Positions 1 through 8,844 of a stretch of DNA of 64,000 nt are shown here, in pieces. How positions within the stretch are numbered: the stretch's first letter is position 1; every line of letters starts with the position of its first letter. The stretch is from Bifidobacterium imperatoris (lineage in GTDB: Bacteria > Actinomycetota > Actinomycetes > Actinomycetales > Bifidobacteriaceae). The stretch is taken from contig NZ_NMWV01000010.1 of the NCBI RefSeq assembly GCF_002860405.1, positions 41,530 through 105,529 of the forward strand, given 5' to 3'. A program made the position numbers and the translations under genes. The notes below the pieces were generated by a model that saw nothing but the letters and a program-made list of their open reading frames with translations, had not been told where the DNA came from and ran no database searches.

Positions 1-2
1 TG

Positions 3-425
3 TTCCTGACCGGCGAATATGGTTTCGCCGAGAATGGTTCCTGGCAGGCCGCAGCCGCACAGGAAAAGGGCTTCAAGTCCATTCCGATTCCAGCCAAGGA
101 TGGGGGTGTGTCCAACGTGCCGACCGGCGGTGAATTCGCGACACTGCCATTCCACAAGAAGGCCAATGCGGACAAGACCAAGGCCGCGGCGAATGTTATC
201 AACTGCCTGACCAGCGACGATAACCTTGTCAAGACTAATGAGACTTTGGGCTATCTGGCTGCCAAGAAGGACGTGCGCGCCAAGCAGGTTGCAGAAAACC
301 CGCTGTGGGAGCCGTGGGTCGATTCTGTGGAAAAGGCCGAAGGCCGCACCACGAAGGTCGGTCTCAAGTACGAGGACATCTCCGCTACGCTTTCCAAGAA
401 CCTGCAGGCTGCGCTGAACTCCTGA
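3..425 (+). CDS. ABC sugar transporter solute-binding protein (C-terminal part)
   Basis: Only the last 140 residues are in the window; the frame is open from base 3, so the gene starts to the left. The sequence has the typical end of a family 1 extracellular sugar-binding lipoprotein: an F-x-x-G-Y/F-G-x-N-G-SW ligand-site segment at the left edge, then NVPTGGEF and a helical tail ending in DISATLSKNLQAALNS. The protein would bind an oligosaccharide outside the membrane and hand it to the two permeases encoded just downstream. No ATPase gene is present here, as is usual in bifidobacteria, where a shared MsmK/MalK-type ATPase serves many importers. The substrate cannot be read from the sequence; the neighbouring GH31 and GH39-like genes point to a plant or host oligosaccharide. 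Confidence 0.85.
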   Translation, partial: FLTGEYGFAENGSWQAAAAQEKGFKSIPIPAKDGGVSNVPTGGEFATLPFHKKANADKTKAAANVINCLTSDDNLVKTNETLGYLAAKKDVRAKQVAENPLWEPWVDSVEKAEGRTTKVGLKYEDISATLSKNLQAALNS

Positions 426-494
426 TAGGCGCGAAATGCATTAAACGCGGCGTCAAACCGTATTCCTATTCGTTTTCTTCCTTCCTCCTCCTAT

Positions 495-548
495 AAGCAT
501 GGGAGCCAGAAGCATATTGTGCAGCACAAGCTGCTGGCTCCCATGCTT
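495..548 (+). terminator. Strong hairpin between binding protein and permeases
   Basis: A perfect 15-bp stem (495-509 with 534-548) has an inner 6-bp palindrome (ttgtgc-a-gcacaa) in its loop and a T-rich tail (546-563). It lies between the binding-protein gene and the first permease of the same operon. In such operons a hairpin here usually causes partial termination or protects the upstream mRNA, so that binding protein is made in excess over permease. A TTGACA box at 565-570 could be a -35 element for a second promoter, but the -10 partner is weak. Confidence 0.75.
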
Positions 549-610
549 TTCCTTTGCTTTTTTCTTGACACTGACATACGTCACTCGCTCTATTTCGAGG
601 TGATTCCTTT

Positions 611-1570
611 ATGACAACCGCAGTGCAGCAGGCGGCAGGCACTCAGCCGCGCAAGCGGATGAAAACATCCACTTTGGCCGCCATCGGGTTCGCAGCCCCG
701 CTTATCGTCTATCTACTCATTTTTTATATCGCGCCACTGGTGCAAAACATCTCCATGAGCCTGCATCGATACACGCGCAGAACATTCGTCACCGGAGAAG
801 CTCCCTGGTCCGGTTTGGACATCTACAAGGAAGTAGTAGGGTCTCATGAGTTCTGGGTCACGTTCGGACAGACCATGGTGTTCGTCATCATTTCCATCTT
901 CTTCCAATACTGGATTGGCCTGGCGCTCGCTGTGTTCTTCAATCAAAACTTCAAACTCTCAGGTTTACTCCGCGGTGCATTTTTGGTGCCGTGGCTGTTG
1001 CCGCCAATGGTATCCGGTACCACATGGCAGTGGATGATGGATGCTGACAACGGCGTAATCAACAAATTCCTTGGGATGTTCGGTGTCGATCCCATTTGGT
1101 GGTTGCAAGCTGATCATTCGTTGTGGGCGGTAATCATCGCTAACATTTGGCTGGGCATTCCATTTAATCTGGTGATTCTCTACTCCGGCTTGCAGAACAT
1201 CAACGTTGACCTGTACGAGGCTGCTTCGCTGGATGGCTGCAATGCTTGGCAGAAATTCTGGAAAATCACGTTCCCGCTTTTGAAGCCGGTCACCATGATC
1301 ACGCTTTTGCTCGGCTTCGTCTATACGCTCAAAACCGTGGACATCATCTGGATCATGACCAAGGGTTCCGGAACCTCGCAAACCTTGGCTACATGGTCGT
1401 ATGCAATGGCGTTCGGCAAGGGCTATTCATCCACTATCAAATATTCAGAAGCTTCGGTGGTCGGCACGATTCTGATTCTTATCGCTCTGGTATTCGCCTT
1501 TATCTATTTGTGGGCGCAGCGCGGTGAAGATTCAGCCAAGAAGACCAAGAAGTCCACGAAGAGGAAGTGA
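611..1570 (+). CDS. ABC sugar transporter permease, MalF type
   Basis: A 319-residue inner-membrane protein with about six hydrophobic segments. The cytoplasmic EAA loop (from E203, EAASLDGCNAWQKFWKITFPLL) docks on the ATPase, so this is a binding-protein-dependent transport permease of the MalF/UgpA type. It forms the translocation pore with the next gene product. GAGGTG at 597-602 precedes the ATG by eight bases. The C-terminus is a Lys-rich cytoplasmic tail (KKTKKSTKRK). It is in one operon with the upstream binding protein, although a hairpin separates them. Substrate unknown. Confidence 0.93.
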   Translation: MTTAVQQAAGTQPRKRMKTSTLAAIGFAAPLIVYLLIFYIAPLVQNISMSLHRYTRRTFVTGEAPWSGLDIYKEVVGSHEFWVTFGQTMVFVIISIFFQYWIGLALAVFFNQNFKLSGLLRGAFLVPWLLPPMVSGTTWQWMMDADNGVINKFLGMFGVDPIWWLQADHSLWAVIIANIWLGIPFNLVILYSGLQNINVDLYEAASLDGCNAWQKFWKITFPLLKPVTMITLLLGFVYTLKTVDIIWIMTKGSGTSQTLATWSYAMAFGKGYSSTIKYSEASVVGTILILIALVFAFIYLWAQRGEDSAKKTKKSTKRK

Positions 1571-1577
1571 CATTATC

Positions 1578-2393
1578 ATGCAACATCGTTCTACGTGGTG
1601 GAAGACCCTTATCGGCATTATTCTTACCCTGATCATGCTGTTCCCGGTGTACTGGATGATCAATATATCTTTCACCCAGCGTCGCTCCATACGTTCCGGC
1701 GACCTATGGCCGAAAGACTTCACGCTTGACAACTTTGCAGCCGTGTTCCGCGATCAGATGCCATATCTGGGCACCTCATTATTAATTGCTCTGTGCTGCG
1801 TGGCGCTTACACTGCTGATTTCCCTGCCGGCAGCATACGCCATTGCCATTCTTCGGCTCGCCGGTGAGAAAACCGTCAACTTCATTCTTGTGGTGGCGCA
1901 GATGATTCCCGCCGTGGTAATGGCACTTGGGTTTTACCAGATTTATTCCCAGATTGGCTTGCTCGATACGATTCCCGGCCTGATTCTGGCCGACAGCACT
2001 GTAGCCGTGCCATTCGCCGTGATGTTGCTTTCCAGCTTCATGGCTGGTATGCCTCGCTCGCTGATTGAAGCCGCGGAAATCGATGGCGCATCCAAGTGGA
2101 CCGTATTCACGAAGATTGTGGTGCCGTTGAGCCGCAACTCGATCGTCACCACATCGCTGTTCGCGTTCCTCTGGGCATGGAGCGACTTCATGTTCGCTTC
2201 CACCCTTGACTCCGGTGGCGGCAAACTTCGTCCGATCACCATGGGCATTTACGACTACATCGGTGCGCAAAATCAGGAATGGGGTCCGTTGATGGCTTCC
2301 GCTGTGGTGGCTTCCGTGCCGACCGCACTTCTGCTCATAGTTGCTCAGAAATATGTCGCCGCAGGTGTTACTGCCGGTGCAATCAAGGACTGA
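1578..2393 (+). CDS. ABC sugar transporter permease, MalG type
   Basis: A 271-residue permease with about six membrane segments and an EAA loop from E164 (EAAEIDGASKWTVFTKIVVPL). I chose the ATG at 1578, seven bases after the stop of the first permease, because AGAGGAAG at the end of that gene serves as the ribosome site; the upstream in-frame GTG at 1524 lies inside the previous gene. The C-terminus ends in the conserved QKYVAAGVTAGAIKD-type tail of MalG/CUT1 permeases. It pairs with the preceding MalF-type subunit for oligosaccharide uptake. Confidence 0.93.
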   Translation: MQHRSTWWKTLIGIILTLIMLFPVYWMINISFTQRRSIRSGDLWPKDFTLDNFAAVFRDQMPYLGTSLLIALCCVALTLLISLPAAYAIAILRLAGEKTVNFILVVAQMIPAVVMALGFYQIYSQIGLLDTIPGLILADSTVAVPFAVMLLSSFMAGMPRSLIEAAEIDGASKWTVFTKIVVPLSRNSIVTTSLFAFLWAWSDFMFASTLDSGGGKLRPITMGIYDYIGAQNQEWGPLMASAVVASVPTALLLIVAQKYVAAGVTAGAIKD

Positions 2394-2398
2394 TTATC

Positions 2399-4474
2399 AT
2401 GACTCAATTTTCCGTTATTAATAATGGCCATTCATTGGCTTGGACCGGTGACGGCGAATACCTGCGTATCGATCCGTGGGGCAAGAATTCCTTGCGTGTC
2501 CGCGCTGCGAAAATGCATGAGCCGCTTGACTTGGACTTCGCTCTTGAACAGCCTTCGGCTGGTTCTGGTGAATATGCAACCGTTACGATTGATGCCGAAG
2601 ATGACACAGCTCAATTCGTGAATGGCGAGATTACCGTCAAAGCTGAAGCCCGGCATTGGCGGTATGGCTCTTCCGGATATGAAGAGTTCCGTTGCGTGCT
2701 CAGTTTCTGGAAAACCTCAGATGGTTCGTTGCTATTCAAGGAATTGCCGGAAGGTGGTTCACTGAACCTGCAAGCACGTCATTATGAACCAATTCCAGGT
2801 GGAGACCATGCCATCACGGTATTGTTCGTGGCTCCGGAGGATGAACACCTCTATGGCATGGGCGAATACCAACAACATGTGATGGATTTGAAAGGATCGA
2901 CGTTCGAACTCGCGCATCGCAATTCGCAGGCTTCCGTGCCGTTCGTGGTATCTTCCGCCGGATACGGCTTCCTGTGGAACAATCCGGCAGTGGGTGAAGC
3001 GACGTTTGCGAAGAACCGCACGGTATGGAAAGCGGAATCATCCAAACAGATTGATTATTGGGTTACCGTCGGTGTCACTCCGGCCGATATTGAACGCAAC
3101 TACGCGAACGCCACTGGCCATGCGCCGGTGATGCCCGAATGGGGACTGGGATTCTGGCAATGCAAACTGCGGTATTGGAATCAGGAACAGTTACTGAATG
3201 TCGCACGTGGCTTCAAGCAACGCGGCATCCCGCTGGATTTGATCGTTATCGATTTCTTCCACTGGCCGTATATGGGCGACTATCGTTTTGAACAAGAATT
3301 CTGGCCCAATCCCAAAGCCATGTGCGAGGAACTGCATCAGATGGGTGTCAAACTCATGGTGTCCGTATGGCCGCAGGTGTCCATTAACTCCGAAAACTAT
3401 GTGGAGATGAAATCCCGGAATCTGCTCGTCAAAGCGGAACGCGGCGAAGACCTTGGCATGATGTTTGAAGAGCCGAGTCAATACTATGATGCGACCAATC
3501 CCGCCGCACGCGCCTATGTGTGGGAGAAATGCAAGAAGAACTACGCCGACTGCGGTGTGGACGCCTTCTGGCTGGACGAAGCTGAACCTGAATATGGCTC
3601 GTACAATTTTGACAACTACCGCTATTACACCGGTCCAAACGTGCAGGTGGGCAATACCTATCCACGCGATTACAACCGAGGCTTCTATGAAGGCCAAATG
3701 GCCTATGGCCGTGAAGGACAGATCGTCAACCTGACGCGATGCGCATGGGCTGGCTCGCAGAAATACGGTGCGTTGGTTTGGTCTGGAGATGTAGGCTCGA
3801 CATTCGATGATTTGAAGCATCAAATCACCTGCGCTATCCACATGGGCATGGCTGGTATCCCGTGGTTCACCACCGATATGGGGGGCTTCCACGACGGCGA
3901 TATCAACTCCGATTACTTCCGCGAGGTCTTCCTGCGCTGGGCTCAGTTCTCCTGCTTCTCGCCGGTGATGCGCAATCACGGTGATCGCTCTGCATTGCAG
4001 CCAGACGGCACCATGAAGGAAACTATCACCCGAGCGGATGGCACGCATCGTTCGCCGTCCGGTGCGGATAACGAGCCGTGGAGCATGGGGAAGAACGTCG
4101 AGAAGATTCTCGTCAAGTTCATACGCCTGCGTGAACTGTTGCGTCCTTACACTCGTGAACTGTTTGACGCAGCGCATACGGACGGTCAGCCGCTGGTACG
4201 CGGCCTGTTCTACGAGTTTCCTGCGGACGCTGCGGCTGCAGACGTGGCCGACGAATACATGTTCGGACCGGACCTGCTGGTGGCTCCTGTTGTGGAATAT
4301 GGTGCTCGCAAACGCAGCGTCTATCTGCCAGGAGATGCGGACGTGACCTGGACTGACCTGCACAGCGGCGAACAGTACGCTGGCGGTAGCACGGCTACGG
4401 TTTCGGCTCCGCTCGATGTTGTTCCCGTGTTTGCTCGCGACGGGCAGGACCACGGTTTGGCCGGAGCTTTGTAA
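2399..4474 (+). CDS. GH31 alpha-glycosidase (alpha-xylosidase / alpha-glucosidase-like), intracellular
   Basis: A 691-residue protein without a signal peptide, starting at the ATG at 2399, five bases after the permease stop. Order of parts: N-terminal beta-sandwich (about 1-245), a (beta/alpha)8 barrel with the GLGFWQCKLRYW motif (about 250-600), and C-terminal beta domains. The nucleophile is probably D393 in DAFWLDEAEPEYG and the acid/base D464 in WSGDVGSTFDDL, both at usual GH31 positions. GH31 enzymes remove alpha-linked glucose, xylose or galactose from non-reducing ends with retention. The FWLDEAEPE form is like proteins often annotated as alpha-xylosidase, but the substrate is not certain. 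As the last cytoplasmic gene of the importer operon, it most likely trims the imported oligosaccharide. Confidence 0.88.
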   Translation: MTQFSVINNGHSLAWTGDGEYLRIDPWGKNSLRVRAAKMHEPLDLDFALEQPSAGSGEYATVTIDAEDDTAQFVNGEITVKAEARHWRYGSSGYEEFRCVLSFWKTSDGSLLFKELPEGGSLNLQARHYEPIPGGDHAITVLFVAPEDEHLYGMGEYQQHVMDLKGSTFELAHRNSQASVPFVVSSAGYGFLWNNPAVGEATFAKNRTVWKAESSKQIDYWVTVGVTPADIERNYANATGHAPVMPEWGLGFWQCKLRYWNQEQLLNVARGFKQRGIPLDLIVIDFFHWPYMGDYRFEQEFWPNPKAMCEELHQMGVKLMVSVWPQVSINSENYVEMKSRNLLVKAERGEDLGMMFEEPSQYYDATNPAARAYVWEKCKKNYADCGVDAFWLDEAEPEYGSYNFDNYRYYTGPNVQVGNTYPRDYNRGFYEGQMAYGREGQIVNLTRCAWAGSQKYGALVWSGDVGSTFDDLKHQITCAIHMGMAGIPWFTTDMGGFHDGDINSDYFREVFLRWAQFSCFSPVMRNHGDRSALQPDGTMKETITRADGTHRSPSGADNEPWSMGKNVEKILVKFIRLRELLRPYTRELFDAAHTDGQPLVRGLFYEFPADAAAADVADEYMFGPDLLVAPVVEYGARKRSVYLPGDADVTWTDLHSGEQYAGGSTATVSAPLDVVPVFARDGQDHGLAGAL

Positions 4475-4520
4475 AGCGGCGTTGCAGACCGATATTGCGA
4501 CATTGCCTCAACACATATGT

Positions 4521-4578
4521 GCCGCTTCATGCTCTCTATTCGTTTTTGTTTCATTGTCTCAGCAGAGCATGAAGCGGC
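4521..4578. terminator. 15-bp inverted repeat after the GH31 gene
   Basis: Perfect arms at 4521-4535 and 4564-4578 are separated by a 28-base T-rich loop. It follows the GH31 stop by 46 bases and precedes the wall-anchored glycosidase gene. There is no T-run after the stem on the plus strand, so it may act as a weak terminator or mRNA stabiliser at the end of the transporter operon rather than a full stop. Confidence 0.5.
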
Positions 4579-4653
4579 TCCAAACATAACTGAAGAACAA
4601 CTGAATATTGGAAAAATGAAGATGGATTAAAGACCCCTTATCAAAGGAGAATT

Positions 4654-7600
4654 ATGGGGTATTGGAAGAAGGCAGTAGGCTCGGGCCTTGCGGTGGCGAC
4701 ATTGTTCGCCGGATTGATTGTGCCGATGACGGCACAGGCCGAGGAGTCGCAACCCAATGAATCAGCGCCATCGCAAACCGCGCAGGCAAAAGCTGCAAAA
4801 ACAACAACCGATGCGAAGGTGCCTGAACCAGTCGTCGATTACACCTTCGATGATGTGAAGGCAGGCGCTGCCACAGTGGCCAACAGTGGTTCGGGCGCAG
4901 CGGACTATAACGGTTCCGTTGTCAATGCAGATGAATTGAAGGCTGGAACACGCGGCGGTAAAGCTACCTTGCAGCTTCCGGCTGCGGCAAAAGGTGCGGA
5001 TCAGGCCAAGCAGCCATATATCAAGATTCCCAACGGTATTTACAAGAATGCCAAGGGTGTTACCGTCTCCACTTGGATCAATTGGGATGGCAATGCCAAC
5101 GACAATGCGCCGTGGACGTTCATCATCGGCGGTGACAAGCTGTCCAACAACAATCGTGGTGTGTTCTTCAGCCCCACTGAAAGCGGCAAATTGACCGTTG
5201 TGGCCAATGATGGCGGCGAATACAAGGCCAACCATACTGCAGCATTGACTGCCAACGTGTGGACGCATATGACCATCACCGAAGACGGTAACACGTTGGC
5301 CGTATACCTCAACGGTCAGAAGGTGGATGAGCAAGCCTCAACCATTGATTTCATGAAGCTGCACAATGATGCAAGCACGTATTCCGGCCTGATTGGTCGC
5401 ACGCAGTGGACCGAACAATTCGCCTCATACTTCGGTGGACAACTTGATGATTTCCAAGTGTGGAACAGCGCGCTCAACGCTGATCAAGTTGCTGCAGCGT
5501 ATGACGAAGTAGCTCCGAAAGTGACCAGGCTCGACCAGAGCGAGTGGAATATCGAAACCATGTCGGGTACTACACCGGCTTTGCCTGCAACCGTGGGGGC
5601 TAAGTCCGATGATGGGACATACTCCGCGACTATCACGTGGAATGCCATTGACCCCAAGTCCTATGAACGCGGCGGTAAGTTCGACGTGAAGGGAACAGCC
5701 GCAGGCAAGGAAGTCGTGGCTCATGTGACCGTGATTGGTACCGGCGACGCCACCGCCGATCTGTCCAAGTCGACCGGCGCGTTCATGGGAGGTGCCGCTG
5801 GCACCTTGTACGGCGTCTATGACGAGAACCTGCCGAGCAACAATCTGGTGGATGGTATCAATCTGCGTACCGTGTCAACCAAGGCGCAGGATGGTCCGCA
5901 GCACCCTGGCGCCGATGCGCTCGAGGTGGCCAAGAACGTCACCGACTCGTCCAACGGCAAGACCTTCATCTACATGACCGATATCTGGCGTGGATTCCCG
6001 TACCAGTGGCGTAGCGATTCCGAAGCCACGGACCCCGCGTATAAAGCGGCGGTTGGGGACACGTCCACGTATGCCGATGACAAATACGATGATGAATCCT
6101 GCAAGGCGGTAATCGACAACTACACCACCAAGCTGGTGGCGGAAGCCAAGCAGGTTGCCACGTTGGACGTCAAGTATCAGAAGAACATTGTGTTTGCCCC
6201 GTACAACGAGCCGAATGGCAATATGTTTACTGGTGAATACAAGCCGAGTTGGAATCTGAATTTGCCAGATACGTCATGCAATAAAAAGAGCATGCTCGAT
6301 GACCCGACGATGTTCTACTATGCTTGGGATACCGCATATGCCGCATTGCGAAAGAACGCTCCCAATGCTCTCATCGGAGGCCCAAACTTCAGTGAGCTGT
6401 TCCCCGACAATATGAAGGCATTCCTCGAACATGCTGCCCAAAGCGACACCATGCCGGATTACAACATGTGGCATGAATTGAGTGAACCATCTCTCATCAA
6501 TGCGAATGTTCCCAAATACCGCAAGTTGGAGGCGGAAGCGTTTGCCGGTACCAAATATGAAGGTAAGCAACTGCCGATTAATCTTTCCGAATACGCGTAC
6601 AACTACCACACTTCCGTTCCGGGGCAGATGATCCAATGGGTATCTGCCTTGGAACAGCAGAAAGTGGATGGTGATATCGCCTACTGGAATATGGATGGTA
6701 ATTTATCCGATTCAGCCGTGGAATCCAACCGCGGCAACGGCCAGTGGTGGTTACTCAAGGAATACTCAGAAATGACCGGCGACACGGTGGAACTTCATGT
6801 ACCATCATCGGATAGCTACACATTGCAGGGTGTAGCGACTCTTGATACATCCAAGAAGCAAGCCAAAGCCATCATCGGTGGCACGAATGGAGCCGGTACT
6901 TTCACTTTTGCTCATGTGCCATCTGATGTCTTTGGCGATACCGCATTGGTGACAGTCAAGAAAATCGGATGGTCAGGCACCATCGGAGATAACGCTGGAC
7001 CTGATGTCATTGCGCAGTTCACGACGAAGATTTCATCGGATGGTTCCGTGGCAGTGGACTTTGGGACTGATGCACTGCAAAAGATGAATGCCGATGATGC
7101 ATATGTGATTACCTTAGAGCCAGGTACCAATGCATCTGTGACGGCTCAGTCTCGAGTCACATGGAAGAAGACATACGAGGCTGAAAACGCCGAGGCTGGT
7201 GGACAAGCACAGGTATATCCTGCGGGCTCGTTCGGTAAGCCTTCTGCTGTAAGCGCGTTCTTTGCCTCTGGGCAGGATGCTTCCGGCAATTCGATTCCAG
7301 GCGGAGCAGTTGCAAACTTCTATGCAGGCAGTACATCGACATTGACCTTCAACATTGATGCGCCTGAGACTGGCACGTACGATTTGTCGGTGTTCAATGG
7401 TGCTTACAACGGGACCGATTACAATCCATCCGGACCTGCAAGCTTCTTTGTGACCGTCAATGGTGGCTTTGAACAAGAGCTGCACAGTCGTCTGGTGTAC
7501 AAGTGGTGGGTCTGGGACCACACTGATACGACGGTGAAGTTGAACAAGGGGAGCAATACGATTGTGTTGTCCTCCACCAGCCTTGATGGCAAGTCCATGA

Positions 7601-8748
7601 ATGGCACCATGGCGTTCGACAAGATCGATCTGTCGCTGCCGAGCGAGACTGCGGGCACCCGCGTCTACGAAGCCGAGGATTCCCGCCTAACCTCCGGCGC
7701 TACGGTCGACTATTCTGGCAAGTCCGGTGTGGCCCAGCTCGGTGCTGATCAGTCGGCTACCTTCTGGGTGTACGCCAAGAACGCCGGCACCCATGCCATC
7801 ACCGTGAATGCTTTCGGCAAGTACCAGGTGTCGGTCAACGGCAATGATGTCGGCAAGCAGACAAAGTTCGACGCCACGCTCGAGGGCGGCATCAACAAGA
7901 TCGTCGTCACCGGAGGCGATGTCGATTCCATCACCGTGGCCGGGAATGACGACAAGGCCTTGCAGTCGACCACTTATCAGGCCGAGGATGCCAAGATCGC
8001 CGGCAGCGCCAAGGCCGAGGATCTTTCTCTGGCCGATGGCGGCAAGGCCGTGACCGGCATTGGCGGCAAGGAGGAAGGCAATGGCAACACCCTGACCTTC
8101 GACAAGGTGAAGGTGGATGCCGACGGCACGTATGCGCTGACGTTCCGCTACTCCAACGAGGAGCAGATCGCCGCTACGCACTACAACCCGGATGTCATCG
8201 CTCGCAACATGTACATCAAGGTCAATGGCAAGTTGGTCAAGACCATGACCCTGCCATGCACATTCAACAAGAACAACTTCTTCGAGGCGACCACGTATGT
8301 ACCGCTCAAGGCAGGGGAGAACTCAATTGAACTCTCCGGCTATGAGCGACTGTCCTTCGGAGACGTTCAGGCCGACGGTTCCCTGAAGAAGGTGTCGTTG
8401 AACGATCGTTGGGCCGCGTATGGCATTCCGAATGTGCGCTCGCAGTATGCTCCGAACATCGACTATATGAAGGTGGCCAAGGCCGCAAGCGTTAAGGTCG
8501 AGGAACCCGACAATTCTGGTGACAATGGTCAGCAGAAGCCGGGTGACAATGAGCAGAACTCGGGTACTGATCAAGGGCAGAATCAGAACGGCAACCAGCA
8601 GAAGCCTGAAGGCAACAAGGGTCAAGGCAATAAGCTTGATAAGCCACTGTCGAACACTGGTTCCGCTGTTGGCATTGTGGCCGGTGTTGGTCTGTTGCTC
8701 GTGGTTGCAGCTGGTGTGATGCTGATGGTTCGGCGTCGTAAGGAATAA
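4654..8748 (+). CDS. Wall-anchored multidomain GH39-like glycosidase with LamG and CBM35-like modules
   Basis: A 1364-residue surface enzyme. Parts in order: signal peptide (1 to about 31, ending AQA-E); LamG/concanavalin-like domain (about 55-290); bacterial Ig-like domain (about 295-365); a catalytic clan GH-A barrel (about 370-800) with likely acid/base E519 in APYNEPNGN and nucleophile E646 in INLSEYAYN; three CBM6/35-like sandwiches beginning YEAEN (840), YEAED (1004) and YQAED (1107); a Gln/Asn/Gly-rich spacer; and a sorting signal LSNTG at 1332-1336, a hydrophobic helix and RRRKE. The barrel resembles GH39 proteins, a family in which bifidobacterial enzymes release disaccharides from arabinogalactan side chains; that assignment is from memory of the family. 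AAAGGAG at 4643-4649 fixes the start. It probably feeds the ABC importer upstream. Confidence 0.82.
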   Translation: MGYWKKAVGSGLAVATLFAGLIVPMTAQAEESQPNESAPSQTAQAKAAKTTTDAKVPEPVVDYTFDDVKAGAATVANSGSGAADYNGSVVNADELKAGTRGGKATLQLPAAAKGADQAKQPYIKIPNGIYKNAKGVTVSTWINWDGNANDNAPWTFIIGGDKLSNNNRGVFFSPTESGKLTVVANDGGEYKANHTAALTANVWTHMTITEDGNTLAVYLNGQKVDEQASTIDFMKLHNDASTYSGLIGRTQWTEQFASYFGGQLDDFQVWNSALNADQVAAAYDEVAPKVTRLDQSEWNIETMSGTTPALPATVGAKSDDGTYSATITWNAIDPKSYERGGKFDVKGTAAGKEVVAHVTVIGTGDATADLSKSTGAFMGGAAGTLYGVYDENLPSNNLVDGINLRTVSTKAQDGPQHPGADALEVAKNVTDSSNGKTFIYMTDIWRGFPYQWRSDSEATDPAYKAAVGDTSTYADDKYDDESCKAVIDNYTTKLVAEAKQVATLDVKYQKNIVFAPYNEPNGNMFTGEYKPSWNLNLPDTSCNKKSMLDDPTMFYYAWDTAYAALRKNAPNALIGGPNFSELFPDNMKAFLEHAAQSDTMPDYNMWHELSEPSLINANVPKYRKLEAEAFAGTKYEGKQLPINLSEYAYNYHTSVPGQMIQWVSALEQQKVDGDIAYWNMDGNLSDSAVESNRGNGQWWLLKEYSEMTGDTVELHVPSSDSYTLQGVATLDTSKKQAKAIIGGTNGAGTFTFAHVPSDVFGDTALVTVKKIGWSGTIGDNAGPDVIAQFTTKISSDGSVAVDFGTDALQKMNADDAYVITLEPGTNASVTAQSRVTWKKTYEAENAEAGGQAQVYPAGSFGKPSAVSAFFASGQDASGNSIPGGAVANFYAGSTSTLTFNIDAPETGTYDLSVFNGAYNGTDYNPSGPASFFVTVNGGFEQELHSRLVYKWWVWDHTDTTVKLNKGSNTIVLSSTSLDGKSMNGTMAFDKIDLSLPSETAGTRVYEAEDSRLTSGATVDYSGKSGVAQLGADQSATFWVYAKNAGTHAITVNAFGKYQVSVNGNDVGKQTKFDATLEGGINKIVVTGGDVDSITVAGNDDKALQSTTYQAEDAKIAGSAKAEDLSLADGGKAVTGIGGKEEGNGNTLTFDKVKVDADGTYALTFRYSNEEQIAATHYNPDVIARNMYIKVNGKLVKTMTLPCTFNKNNFFEATTYVPLKAGENSIELSGYERLSFGDVQADGSLKKVSLNDRWAAYGIPNVRSQYAPNIDYMKVAKAASVKVEEPDNSGDNGQQKPGDNEQNSGTDQGQNQNGNQQKPEGNKGQGNKLDKPLSNTGSAVGIVAGVGLLLVVAAGVMLMVRRRKE

Positions 8749-8790
8749 TCAACCGTAGTCGCAAGACTTGCACTGCGTCTGATTATGTGA

Positions 8791-8838
8791 GTATGCGCTG
8801 ATGCTCGCCGATAACGTTCGGTGAACATCAGCGCATAC
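8791..8838. terminator. Bidirectional terminator between convergent genes
   Basis: Perfect 13-bp arms at 8791-8803 and 8826-8838 extend inward by a further pairing (cgccga with tcggtg). The hairpin sits between the glycosidase stop (8748) and the DUF2252 stop (8845), with a T-rich run on the plus side (gtttattta). It can serve both strands. Confidence 0.8.
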
Positions 8839-8844
8839 GTTTAT

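Noticed and set aside
3191..4453. 420-codon open frame on the minus strand
   Set aside because: It lies wholly antisense to the GH31 gene, which has catalytic motifs; the translation shows no domain and is only a shadow of codon bias.
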